Source of the DNA: Eubacteriales bacterium mix99
GTDB lineage: Bacteria; Bacillota; Clostridia; Caldicoprobacterales; DTU083
Assembly (NCBI GenBank): GCA_038396605.1
Contig: CP121690.1
Location: forward strand, 3,004,356-3,068,355
DNA: 64,000 bases
Direction of reading: 5' to 3'
Positions 26,396 through 35,360 of this stretch are shown here, piece after piece. The notes below the pieces were generated by a model, which was not told the origin of the DNA, made no database searches, and worked only from the letters and a program-made list of their open reading frames with translations. Within the stretch, counting starts at the first letter, position 1, and each line of letters begins with the position of its first letter. Position numbers and translations under genes: made by a program.

Positions 26396-29083
26396 TCAAA
26401 TCGCATTGCCGCGCCAGGCGGAACCGATCAGCATTTTCCTTATCAGATCCACGGGAATGACGGTAACTGCCATCAGGATGACAAAGAACAGATCCGGCAG
26501 GGACAGCGGAACGGTGCGGAAAACCGCTCCTCCGAAGTATATGATGATCAGCTGAATCATCACTACAAACAGCATGACTGTGATAAATCTTTGGTTTTTG
26601 CCGATATTGGCCAGCAATTTCAACCTGCTGGTACGGGCATTGAAACTGTTGAATACGCCGGCAAAGATAAACAAGGCAAAAAACGCAGTCATAAATGAAA
26701 TATTGCCGGGATCGTAACCAAAGATCCTGTGAAACCAGGGAAGCTTTAAAAACAGTATACAAAGCAGGGTTACATAGGAACCCAGAATCAGTATCTGGTT
26801 ATACATATAGGAATTTATGATTGGTTCATCCCGCTGTTTCGGCGGCTCATTCATATATTCCGTAAGGGGTGCTTCCCCGGAAAAGGCCAGACCCGCCAGC
26901 GTATCCATCACCATATTTACCCACAGCATCTGTAAAACCGTGAGAGGGGAGTTTACCCCGATAAACGGACCGATAATGGAAATCCCGACGGCGCAGAGGT
27001 TTATCGTCAGCTGAAATATAATAAACTTGCGGATGCTTTTGAATATGGTCCGACCATATAAAATGGCTTTTGAAATGGACAGGAAATTATCATCCATTAT
27101 GACAATATCGCTGGCTTCCTTGGCAATCTCCGTACCGCTGCCCATGGCAAATCCCACATCCGCTGTTTTCAGGGCAGGCGCATCGTTGATCCCGTCCCCG
27201 GTCATGCCCACGACCATGTCAAGGCTCTGGGCGATGTTAACCAGCCGGTTTTTATCGGAAGGAACTGCCCTGGCAACCACCCGCAGCTCCGGCAGCCGGA
27301 CTATGAGCTCATCATCCGACATTCTTTTCAGATCTTCACTTGTCAATACAGCGTTTTTATCCTTCTCTTTCATCAATCCGGCCTCACGGGCAATGGCAAA
27401 AGCCGTATCCTTATTATCCCCGGTGATCATGACCACCTGTACGCCTGCCTGGTTCACCTGCCTGATTGCCTGGACTGCCTCACGCCGCATCTCGTCTTTT
27501 ATGCGAACAATCCCCACCAAAGTCATGCCGCTGGAGGGACGGGCGACCGGACTGTCGCTTATGGCGATTGCCAGAAGCCTCTCTGCATTTAGAGTTGCCC
27601 TCTTCATGTAATTTTTCAGCTTAAACGAAGAGCGAAAGGGCTTCTTCTGCCCGTTTTCATCATAACAGGTCGTGCATTTGGGCAGAATCAATTCAGGAGC
27701 TCCTTTTATCAAAGTGCCGCTGAGCGCTCCCCGTACCTGCGCGCTGGAATACTTATTCACACTGCTGAACGGAACGCTGCTGATGACCCGGACCGGATCC
27801 TGCCGGGCACCATCTTTCATAACAAATTCCAGCAAGGCCCTTTCTGTGGTATTTCCGCCAATGGCAACGGACTTTCCATTCTTTCTGCTGACGGATGCTC
27901 CTGTATTGTAAACGCAGGATATGGAAAGAAGGTCACCCAAACGTTTATTTTTCAACTTGTGAAAATTGTCATAACTTGTCCCAGTCCCGCTGAAAAAGGA
28001 ATCCACTTTCAGCTTCCCCTTTGTAATCGTCCCTGTCTTATCGGAAAACAAAATGTTCAGGCTTCCGGATGTTTCAATTCCCACAAGCTTTCTTACCAGA
28101 ACATTGTCCTTCAGCATACGATTCATATTGGAAGATAAAACAACAGTGATCATTAAGGGCAGGCCTTCGGGGATTGCTACGACAATAATCGATATTGCCA
28201 GTGTGACAGCATGAAAGATACATTCCGTTATCAGCTTCGGCGAATGCACAAACTGCTGAATTGCAGCCAGCTCAAAGGAATTGGCAAGAACAATGGATTG
28301 AAACAAATCGAAGACAGCTACCAGGGCAGCCCCGATGTATCCCAATTTGCTGATTGTTTGTGCCAGTTTCCCCAGTCTCAGCTTCAGGGGACTTTCACGG
28401 GGAGCCTCCTGAATGTCACGGGCCAGTTTTCCATAAAGAGTCCCTTCGCCTACCTTTTGCACTTCCATTATGGCCTCTCCGGAAGAAATGATACAGCCGC
28501 GGAACAAACTGTTTTGATCGTTGAAATCCGTTGTATCGCAGTGTTTACGCTTTCCTCCTTCCTGGGGTGCCTTATAGGCCTCCCTGCTTTCTCCGTTCAG
28601 CGGAGACTGGTCCACATACAATTCACCGCCTAGGATCACCCCGTCTGCAGGAATGCGATCTCCGGCCTGCAATTGCACATAATCACCGACCACCACTTCA
28701 CCGACTCCGATCTCTACAAGCTGACCCGACCTTTTCACACGGCATTTGGTCTTCCGGGCTTCCTCCTGCAGCTTTTCAAAAGCAGATTCACTTCCATACT
28801 CCGATATGGTGGATACAAATGTGGAAACCAATATGGCAACGGCAATTCCTATGGTTTCATACCACTCAAAACTGCCAAGCCGGATAATAATATTAACAGC
28901 CAGGGCAATAAGCAGGATCTTTATAATGGGATCTCCGAAATTGCTTAAAAACTCCTTTGTAAAGCTTCGCCTTTTTTGCTGAACCAGATTGTTATCCCCA
29001 TACCGTTCTCTGGAGGATTTCACTTGTTCATCGGTCAGGCCCCTCATTCCGTAAATGCCTTCTTTTGGACTGATCAGGTTCAT
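26396..29083 (-). CDS. Calcium-transporting P-type ATPase (PMCA/SERCA-like)
   Basis: 895 residues. Type IIA/IIB pump: actuator motif SPLNGES, transport-site PEGLPL in VAIPEGLPLMITV, phosphorylation loop LFSDKTGTITKG near residue 350, nucleotide-binding KGAPE, hinge MTGDGINDAPALK, and ten membrane helices. It exports Ca2+ using ATP. The ATG at 29083 has GAGGTG eight bases before it, so a frame extending to 29134 is rejected. It is the last gene before the sugar locus on the minus strand, 106 bases after yunB; sporulating Firmicutes use such pumps in late spore formation, which suits the yunB neighbour but is not proof. Confidence 0.93.
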   Translation of the reverse strand: MNLISPKEGIYGMRGLTDEQVKSSRERYGDNNLVQQKRRSFTKEFLSNFGDPIIKILLIALAVNIIIRLGSFEWYETIGIAVAILVSTFVSTISEYGSESAFEKLQEEARKTKCRVKRSGQLVEIGVGEVVVGDYVQLQAGDRIPADGVILGGELYVDQSPLNGESREAYKAPQEGGKRKHCDTTDFNDQNSLFRGCIISSGEAIMEVQKVGEGTLYGKLARDIQEAPRESPLKLRLGKLAQTISKLGYIGAALVAVFDLFQSIVLANSFELAAIQQFVHSPKLITECIFHAVTLAISIIVVAIPEGLPLMITVVLSSNMNRMLKDNVLVRKLVGIETSGSLNILFSDKTGTITKGKLKVDSFFSGTGTSYDNFHKLKNKRLGDLLSISCVYNTGASVSRKNGKSVAIGGNTTERALLEFVMKDGARQDPVRVISSVPFSSVNKYSSAQVRGALSGTLIKGAPELILPKCTTCYDENGQKKPFRSSFKLKNYMKRATLNAERLLAIAISDSPVARPSSGMTLVGIVRIKDEMRREAVQAIRQVNQAGVQVVMITGDNKDTAFAIAREAGLMKEKDKNAVLTSEDLKRMSDDELIVRLPELRVVARAVPSDKNRLVNIAQSLDMVVGMTGDGINDAPALKTADVGFAMGSGTEIAKEASDIVIMDDNFLSISKAILYGRTIFKSIRKFIIFQLTINLCAVGISIIGPFIGVNSPLTVLQMLWVNMVMDTLAGLAFSGEAPLTEYMNEPPKQRDEPIINSYMYNQILILGSYVTLLCILFLKLPWFHRIFGYDPGNISFMTAFFALFIFAGVFNSFNARTSRLKLLANIGKNQRFITVMLFVVMIQLIIIYFGGAVFRTVPLSLPDLFFVILMAVTVIPVDLIRKMLIGSAWRGNAI

Positions 29084-29188
29084 TGTCTGACACCTCGTTT
29101 GTATTTTTGATCGTTCTGTTTGGTAAGAAACCAATTACATTTATATGTATTCCCATATCCTTTTGAATATGTCATGGGTGCAATACAT

Positions 29189-29845
29189 TTAATCCATGGG
29201 AATCAGTTTCAGGGCCTGATCCATATTTCTTACGTCGATAAAGGTGTCAGGAACTTCTCCTGTTATAATCGTTTCTGTGATGGGAACTTTATTGGACAAT
29301 TTGATCGTGTCGCTTCCCAATGGCACAACAATATGCACACTGGTTTTTAAAGATATGTAAATTTTATGCCTGGTCTGATTGATGCCTGCCTGTGAAAACT
29401 CTTCATAAAAGTCCGCGGCTACCGATCCGATTGGAATCAGTTTCACGTTGATATTGGGTCCCTTGCCGGCCAATATCTTGCTTCGGGTTGCCGAGCCCAT
29501 GGGAATATCTATGCCTTGCTGCCCCATGGATGCTATTTTGCCCTGAGCAAGGGAAGAGGTTTTTCTGGCCAGTTCATTGATCAGAATGGTATTGTATTGA
29601 ATTGTGGAAATCTTTCCGTTGGAGTCTGTTATAATGCTGGTAAGATCGGTATACTTCACATCCGAGCCAAGTATTTCGTTTACTGCCGTATTCATTGCGA
29701 CAATGCTCATGCTTTCCACCTTGGCTTCGGACATGGCCACAAGGGTGGGCTGGATTGCCTTCTCGAAGGCAAAGAAGGCCAGCAAAAACAGAATCAGAAC
29801 GCAAAACAGGGGAAGCAGGAACCTGTATAATGATTTACGGGCCAT
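29189..29845 (-). CDS. yunB: Sporulation protein YunB
   Basis: 218 residues. One N-terminal membrane helix (residues 8-28), then AIQPTLVAMSEAKVESMSIVAMN, the conserved YunB opening, and the C-terminal LSNKVPITETIITGEVPDTF segment. In Bacillus subtilis yunB is made in the mother cell under SigE and is needed for normal spore formation; its biochemical role is not known. GGAGGAGGTG lies upstream of the ATG. It follows the DUF1854 gene by 72 bases. Confidence 0.92.
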   Translation of the reverse strand: MARKSLYRFLLPLFCVLILFLLAFFAFEKAIQPTLVAMSEAKVESMSIVAMNTAVNEILGSDVKYTDLTSIITDSNGKISTIQYNTILINELARKTSSLAQGKIASMGQQGIDIPMGSATRSKILAGKGPNINVKLIPIGSVAADFYEEFSQAGINQTRHKIYISLKTSVHIVVPLGSDTIKLSNKVPITETIITGEVPDTFIDVRNMDQALKLIPMD

Positions 29846-29917
29846 TTTACCTGCACCTCCTCCCCTATTGAATGGTATGCGACAAAACCAATTTCAATGC
29901 ATATGAAAATAATGATT

Positions 29918-30448
29918 CTAAATTTGCGGATTCAATTCCTTCCGGCTCTGAGGGTTCAGCCTTGTGATATCCCGGATGAGGTAGCGGTTGGAATCGATAT
30001 CCCGAATAAAGACCTGGTTTTCCTTTACAACAATATCATGCCTTGTCCTTGTATAAAAGTTCATCTCTCCCCGGTCCGTAAGAACTTCCCAGTACACCAG
30101 ACGATATCTTTCGATTACCTTCCGTATCTGTGTAATTTCCGGAACGAAATATCTCTGCTCCAGAACTTCTTCAATGACTTTCTGATTTTTCGAACTAAGG
30201 TCCTTTAAATTGCGGATCACGCCGATTTCTTCCTCCCCGTTGAATATCTCCAGATAGCCGGTCCTGTGAGTCAGGGGAAACATCAGTTTCAGATCCGCAT
30301 CTTCCATAATCTCCCTTGTTGTTTTGTTGTAAAGGTTTAATCTCATATAGCTGTCCAGCCGAAATTCCAAAGAAGAGGGATTCAGAAAATCGATCTTCAT
30401 AACGGCATTGTCATCTTCCGACCCGGTGGTACATCTTTCCTGTTCCAT
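29918..30448 (-). CDS. DUF1854 domain protein
   Basis: 176 residues, soluble. Contains the DUF1854 pattern: FRLDSYMRLNLY, then DADLKLMFPLTHRTGYLEIF, and a C-terminal IRDIDSNRYLIRDITRLNPQSRKEL. The domain has no known activity. In other bacteria it is encoded next to a large ABC transporter of the type found directly upstream here, sometimes in cyanophycin gene clusters; no cyanophycin synthetase is visible in this window. The ATG at 30448 is selected by GGGAGG; the ABC stop codon is only 20 bases upstream, so the two are cotranscribed and probably work together. Confidence 0.82.
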   Translation of the reverse strand: MEQERCTTGSEDDNAVMKIDFLNPSSLEFRLDSYMRLNLYNKTTREIMEDADLKLMFPLTHRTGYLEIFNGEEEIGVIRNLKDLSSKNQKVIEEVLEQRYFVPEITQIRKVIERYRLVYWEVLTDRGEMNFYTRTRHDIVVKENQVFIRDIDSNRYLIRDITRLNPQSRKELNPQI

Positions 30449-30468
30449 ACGAACCTCCCATGACATCT

Positions 30469-32739
30469 TTATACGACATTTGTTCTTGCAACCTCCGCCT
30501 GTATCTCAACCAGGTGGCGGAATGTTCCATTTTCTTTCTTCATCAGTTCACCATGCGTTCCTTCTTCCACAATCATGCCTTTATCCAGGACAAGGATCCG
30601 GTGGGCGTTTTTCAATGTGGACAGCCGATGGGCAATGGCGATGGTCGTTCGATTGTGGACCAGCCTGTCGATGGCTTCCTGAATCAGCTTTTCCGTTTCC
30701 GTATCCACAGACGACGTAGCTTCATCCAGGATCAGAATTCTGGGGTTTTTCAGGATTGCCCTGGCAATGGAAATCCTTTGCTTCTCACCGCCGGACAGCC
30801 CGATTCCCCTTTCTCCGATCAGAGTATCATAGCCGTCCGGAAATTTCATGATGAATTTATGGGCATTTGCCGCTCTGGCAGCCCATACAATTTCCTCCAG
30901 AGACGCCGAAGGCCGACCATAGGAGATGTTCTCGGCAATCGTTCCGTAAAACAAATACGGTTCCTGAAGCACAACGCCGATATTGGAACGAAGGACGTTG
31001 AGGTCCATATCTTCTATATTGACCCCATCCAGAAGGATTTCTCCTTCTGTCGCCTCATAAAATCGGGGAATCAGGTTGACCAGAGTGGATTTTCCGGCAC
31101 CGCTGGAACCTACGAGACCAATCAGCTCACCATCATGTATATGAAGGTTGATATCTTTCAGAACCTCTTCCCCGGCCTCGTAATAGAAAGAGACGTGGCG
31201 AAACACAATCTCCCCCCTCACCGGAGCCGCCTTCTGCGCCGACTTCACCTGGCGGAACTCTGACTGGTGATCAAGAATTTCAAAAACCCGTTCGGCGGCT
31301 GTAATGGCGCCCTCGTACTGCTCATTCAGGTGACTGAGGGTGGTGATCGGCTGATAAAACCTCCACATATAGCCGATAAAGGCGGTCAGGGTACCAAGAC
31401 TGATGTCCCGGACGGCAATCACCCGGTAGCCCCCATAGCCCCATATCAGCACCGCACCGATGGAGGTAGCCAGGGAAATCAGCGGAAAGAAAGTGGAACG
31501 ATATTTTATGGCGCGGACCTCCTCATGAAAATAGTCCTCCAGTGCTTCCTGAAACCTTTCCGTCTCGTAACGTTCCTGGGTAAAGGCCTTTACGACCTTG
31601 ATACCCGGTATGGCCCCTCCCAACACAGCACTCATATTGGACCGGCGCCTCCAGATCCTGTGATACAGCTTATGGATTCTTTTCCCGAAGATTTTTGTCC
31701 CGAAAAAGATAAAGGGAGTGGGCAAAAGGACAATCAAAGCCAGTTGCCAATCCTGCACAAACAGAATAATGGTAATGGCAACCAGCGTAAAGATCTGCAC
31801 AATGGTCTCCTGGATCCCGCTTACAATAAAATTCTGTATGGAGGAAGTATCCCCGGTGACCCGGTTCATGATGGCTCCCGTTTGCCTTTTGTCATAATAG
31901 GCTAGGCCCAGGGACTGCAGATGGGCATATACCCGGGACCGCAGATCATAAACGATCTTCTGTCCCAGCCAGGCAAGCTGATAGCTCCGAAGTCCCTGAA
32001 ACAAAGCACTCAGAAGACTGGATCCAAAGATGATCAATACAATCCATCTGAGGTAATCCAGCCTGCTCCTGCGGATCACATCGTCAATCATGATTTTCTG
32101 CAGATAAGGCGGCACCAGGGTCAGTACCGTATAAATCAGTGTTGTCAGCAGCATCAGGGCAACCTTCCACCGATAAGGCTGCAGATAACCCAATAATCTA
32201 CGGAATGTCTCGGTTTTTTTGGAGCATTTGGGACAAGTGGTGGTTCCCCTGCGAAACGGAGTCCCGCAATTCGGACATCTGTTTTCCCCATACATGCTTT
32301 CTCCGTCGCTCTGATGAACCGCCTCATCGACACTGAATTGTTCTTCCCTTAATATCTTCTGAAGGTAATCGGCAAACCGATAGAATCTCTGCCGAAAGCG
32401 CAGGGTAAACCGAAGCAGCTCAATGGCTCCGTCTGCTGTAATCAATTCCACAGAGCCAACCCCATAATAATTTTTGATATCCACTTTCCGGACAATTGCC
32501 AGGGACCAGGACTTCATTCTCACTTTATCCTCCGGAGTCGGTTGCTGAAGAGCATGGATGCTTGTATCCGTTACCACAATCCATTGCTCCTCAAATCTGC
32601 CGCTCAGGTTCAGGTCCGTTGAAACTGCCAGCTTTGGCGTCTCACTCCGGATAGTTTTCTCCAGGTATGCGGTAAGCTGACCTGGAAAAGCCTGGGCCTG
32701 GTCCAGGTTTACTTCATTCAGCTTTTGCTGCCAATTCAT
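30469..32739 (-). CDS. ABC exporter with N-terminal PH-like domain and zinc ribbon
   Basis: 756 residues. Three parts: residues 1-135, a soluble beta-rich domain (WIVVTDTSIHAL, YYGVGSVELITADG, LRFTLRFRQRFYRFADYLQ) resembling bacterial PH-like folds; residues 155-172, a CxxC...CxxC zinc ribbon (CPNC and CPKC); then a standard fused exporter with six membrane helices and a nucleotide-binding domain (GSSGAGKST Walker A, LSGGEKQR signature, ILILDEATSS Walker B, AHRLS). It acts as a homodimer exporting an unknown substrate. Promoter at 32831-32859. It overlaps no neighbour and is followed at 20 bases by the DUF1854 gene. The added N-terminal modules are unusual for ABC exporters. Confidence 0.88.
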   Translation of the reverse strand: MNWQQKLNEVNLDQAQAFPGQLTAYLEKTIRSETPKLAVSTDLNLSGRFEEQWIVVTDTSIHALQQPTPEDKVRMKSWSLAIVRKVDIKNYYGVGSVELITADGAIELLRFTLRFRQRFYRFADYLQKILREEQFSVDEAVHQSDGESMYGENRCPNCGTPFRRGTTTCPKCSKKTETFRRLLGYLQPYRWKVALMLLTTLIYTVLTLVPPYLQKIMIDDVIRRSRLDYLRWIVLIIFGSSLLSALFQGLRSYQLAWLGQKIVYDLRSRVYAHLQSLGLAYYDKRQTGAIMNRVTGDTSSIQNFIVSGIQETIVQIFTLVAITIILFVQDWQLALIVLLPTPFIFFGTKIFGKRIHKLYHRIWRRRSNMSAVLGGAIPGIKVVKAFTQERYETERFQEALEDYFHEEVRAIKYRSTFFPLISLATSIGAVLIWGYGGYRVIAVRDISLGTLTAFIGYMWRFYQPITTLSHLNEQYEGAITAAERVFEILDHQSEFRQVKSAQKAAPVRGEIVFRHVSFYYEAGEEVLKDINLHIHDGELIGLVGSSGAGKSTLVNLIPRFYEATEGEILLDGVNIEDMDLNVLRSNIGVVLQEPYLFYGTIAENISYGRPSASLEEIVWAARAANAHKFIMKFPDGYDTLIGERGIGLSGGEKQRISIARAILKNPRILILDEATSSVDTETEKLIQEAIDRLVHNRTTIAIAHRLSTLKNAHRILVLDKGMIVEEGTHGELMKKENGTFRHLVEIQAEVARTNVV

Positions 32740-32830
32740 TTTCAGTCCTCCTGTTTGATTGTTTCGGGATATAGAATGGCCTTCCCAATGATGTCTTGTT
32801 TATTGATACGTATAAATTTCACCCTATAGT

Positions 32831-32859
32831 ATGATATAGAAATTCAAATAAATTGTCAA
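32831..32859 (-). promoter_or_regulatory. Promoter of the ABC-DUF1854 operon
   Basis: Minus strand: TTGACA (32859-32854), 17-base spacer, TATCAT (32836-32831). The leader is about 85 bases. Confidence 0.65.
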
Positions 32860-32901
32860 TACAATCCAGAACATTTTCAGAAAGAACCCGGAAAGACACA
32901 A

Positions 32902-32937
32902 AGAGATACCAGGCCGTTTGTCTGGCCTGGTATCTCT
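32902..32937 (-). terminator. Terminator after gpmA
   Basis: Perfect 14-bp stem starting AGAGATACCAGGCC with an 8-base loop. On the minus strand a T-rich tract (TTTGTGTCTTT) follows, and it lies 35 bases past the gpmA stop. It also insulates the ABC-DUF1854 promoter just downstream. Confidence 0.75.
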
Positions 32938-32972
32938 CCCTGTTTTATCTCCTGACAGGGTTCCCGCCTTTT

Positions 32973-33722
32973 TTACTCCTCTGCTTTTCCCTGGTTGGCA
33001 ACGTTCGCCATGGATTTCCGGATCTCTTCCTCATCCCCCAGGTAAAACTTCCGGACTGGCTGAAGACCGTTGTCCAATTCATAAACAAGCGGAACCCCGG
33101 TGGGAATGTTCAGCCCCACAATATCCCGGTCGGATATCTGTTCCAGATGCTTCACCAATGCTCTCAGACTGTTGCCGTGTGCCGAAATGAGTACTCTTTT
33201 CCCCTGACGGATCTGTGGTGCAATGGTATCCTCCCAATAGGGAAGGAATCGCTCCACTGTCGATTTCAGGGATTCGGACAAGGGAAGATGATCCCTTCTG
33301 ATACCGGAATATCGGATATCCTTTCCGGGATACCTTTCATCCTCCATTGTAAGGGAAGGCGGCAGGACATCATAGCTTCTCCTCCAGATATGGACCTGCT
33401 CTTCTCCGTATTTCCCGGCTGTTTCCGATTTGTTCAGTCCCTGAAGCGCTCCATAATGCCTCTCATTCAGGCGCCAGGATTTATAAACCGGAATCCACTG
33501 CAGATCCAGGGCATCCAGGATATACCACAGGGTTTTGACGGCTCTTTTCAAAACCGAGGTATAGGCAATGTCAAAGATAAAGCCATTCTCCTTCAGCAGG
33601 GCCCCGGCATGGGTGGCTTCCCGGATCCCCTTTTCCGAAAGATCCACATCGATCCATCCTGTAAACCGGTTTTCCCGATTCCACTCACTCTCTCCGTGTC
33701 TCACCAATACCAACTCAGGCAT
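32973..33722 (-). CDS. gpmA: 2,3-bisphosphoglycerate-dependent phosphoglycerate mutase
   Basis: 249 residues, typical. Interconverts 3- and 2-phosphoglycerate in glycolysis. The phosphohistidine motif [12 protein letters not shown] begins at residue 4, with [28 protein letters not shown] and the second catalytic [16 protein letters not shown] at 33722 has GGGAGG seven bases before it. It starts 51 bases after ftsX and may share its transcript; a strong hairpin terminates it. Confidence 0.96.
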   Translation of the reverse strand: MPELVLVRHGESEWNRENRFTGWIDVDLSEKGIREATHAGALLKENGFIFDIAYTSVLKRAVKTLWYILDALDLQWIPVYKSWRLNERHYGALQGLNKSETAGKYGEEQVHIWRRSYDVLPPSLTMEDERYPGKDIRYSGIRRDHLPLSESLKSTVERFLPYWEDTIAPQIRQGKRVLISAHGNSLRALVKHLEQISDRDIVGLNIPTGVPLVYELDNGLQPVRKFYLGDEEEIRKSMANVANQGKAEE

Positions 33723-33773
33723 TTGATTTCCTCCCATCCCACTTTGTTATCCTTTCCGGAAAACCATGAACTG

Positions 33774-34682
33774 TCACACACGCAGATGCTTTCGGAGGGA
33801 CAACATGCTGGCCGCGATTCCAACAATACTGCCCACCAGAACAAACAGGCCAAGAATCCAGGGCAGAATGCTGCGCAGCGGAAGCATCCGGAACATGGAG
33901 AAAAGCCCGTTCTGCACCCCATGGTCTCCCAAACGACTCATGAGTACATTGTAAACTCCCGCTGTCAGGCCGCCGGAAATCAGGGCACCCAGCAGCCCCA
34001 GCGTCAGTCCCTCGACCAGGAAAGGCCAGCGGATATACCAGTCCGTTGCACCGATATATTTCATTATATTAATTTCCCGGTGTCTGGAAAAAACCGATAT
34101 CCGGATGGTATTGTGGATAATGACCATTGCCATGACACAGAGAAGAACCACAATAATCATTCCGATCATACGGGTGATATTGGCGATACTGGTAATGGAA
34201 TCCACCACATCCTTGCTGTACTGAATCTTTTCCGCCGCATGAAAATCCTCAACAGATTTTACGACCCGTTCCACATATTCCGGCTTCTTCACCTGAATTT
34301 CAAAGGAATCCGGCAGTGGATTGTTTTCTGCATTATAACCTTCCAAAAGATCTTTTTTATCTCCCCATTCGTCTCTCCATGTTTCCAGAGCGTCTGCCCT
34401 GGAAACGAATTTCCAGTTCTCAATTCCATCCCATTTCTCTATCTGCATTTCCATGGCCTGAACATCTTTTCCCTGAATGCCCTTCTTCAGAAACACCGTT
34501 ACCTCTACCTTGGATTCCAGTCCTGCAACCATATTGTTGAGATTCATGATCACTGCCAGTATCAGTCCCAACACAAACAGGGCTGCTGTAGTGGCACTGA
34601 CAGACGCCAGAGACATAACCCGGTTTCGGAATACATTCCGAAAACCCTGCTTCAGCATATCATTCCATGTCCTTAATTTCAT
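33774..34682 (-). CDS. ftsX: Cell division protein FtsX
   Basis: 302 residues. Permease-like partner of FtsE: four membrane helices, the first near residues 22-45, an extracellular loop (FLKKGIQGKDVQAMEMQIEKWDGIENWKFVSRADALE) that in other bacteria contacts peptidoglycan hydrolases, and the conserved ISVFSRHREINIMKYIGATDWYIRWPF cytoplasmic region. ATG at 34682 has GGGGAA upstream and the reading frame overlaps the end of ftsE by 23 bases. The hydrolase or activator gene (M23 or PcsB/CwlO type) that commonly follows ftsX is absent; gpmA follows instead. Confidence 0.96.
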   Translation of the reverse strand: MKLRTWNDMLKQGFRNVFRNRVMSLASVSATTAALFVLGLILAVIMNLNNMVAGLESKVEVTVFLKKGIQGKDVQAMEMQIEKWDGIENWKFVSRADALETWRDEWGDKKDLLEGYNAENNPLPDSFEIQVKKPEYVERVVKSVEDFHAAEKIQYSKDVVDSITSIANITRMIGMIIVVLLCVMAMVIIHNTIRISVFSRHREINIMKYIGATDWYIRWPFLVEGLTLGLLGALISGGLTAGVYNVLMSRLGDHGVQNGLFSMFRMLPLRSILPWILGLFVLVGSIVGIAASMLSLRKHLRV

Positions 34683-35358
34683 CGAAGTATTCCCCTTTCC
34701 ATTTGTCCGATACAATCCTGCCATTTTGAAAGGTAACAACCCGCTTTTCCATGGAATTCACAATGTCTTTGGCATGAGTCGCCATAAGGACTGTAGTTCC
34801 TCTCCGATTTACCGTAACAAGTATTCTCATAATCTCGTCTGCCGTTTCCGGATCCAGGTTCCCCGTAGGCTCATCCGCTATCAGCAGGGTAGGCCGGTTG
34901 ACCAAAGCCCTGGCCAACGCTGCTCTCTGCTGCTCTCCTCCGGACAGCTGTCCGGGATAATCGTCCGCTTTTCTGCCCAGCCCCACCATATTAAGAACCT
35001 CAGGCACCCGTCTTTGAATTTCCGCCCGGGGAACCTCTGTGATTTCCATGGCAAAGGCTACATTTTCATAAATGGTCTTATCCTCCAACAGGCGGAAGTC
35101 CTGAAAGACGACTCCCAGTTTTCTCCGATAATGAGGTACTTCCTTCCGCTTTAAATGGGATAAATTTACACCGTCTACGATGACCTGCCCCTGGGATGGT
35201 TCAATCTCCTTCAGCAAAAGCTTGATCACAGTGGATTTTCCGGCACCGCTTGCCCCGACGATAAACAGGAAGTCCCCCTTTTCCACCTTCAGGTTTACAT
35301 CCTGCAGCGCATGAATCCCATTGTCATATGCTTTCGTTACATTCTTAAACTGTATCAA
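34660..35358 (-). CDS. ftsE: Cell division ATP-binding protein FtsE
   Basis: 232 residues. ABC ATPase controlling septal or lateral peptidoglycan hydrolysis through FtsX. Walker A GASGAGKST, Q-loop VFQDFRLL, signature LSGGEQQRAALARAL, Walker B LLIADEPTGNLDP, and the H-loop ATHAKD. The start is taken as TTG at 35358: GGGAGG is six bases before it, the product then begins MIQFKNVTKAY as in relatives, and it lies two bases after the cdaR-type stop. An ATG at 35373 is the alternative. Cotranscribed with the regulator upstream and ftsX downstream. Confidence 0.96.
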   Translation of the reverse strand: MIQFKNVTKAYDNGIHALQDVNLKVEKGDFLFIVGASGAGKSTVIKLLLKEIEPSQGQVIVDGVNLSHLKRKEVPHYRRKLGVVFQDFRLLEDKTIYENVAFAMEITEVPRAEIQRRVPEVLNMVGLGRKADDYPGQLSGGEQQRAALARALVNRPTLLIADEPTGNLDPETADEIMRILVTVNRRGTTVLMATHAKDIVNSMEKRVVTFQNGRIVSDKWKGEYFDEIKDME

Positions 35359-35360
35359 AG

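Noticed and set aside
32853-34676. 607-codon plus-strand open frame
   Set aside because: Antisense to gpmA and ftsX, both unmistakable; its translation is rich in His, Gln and Pro without any domain and it has no proper ribosome site.
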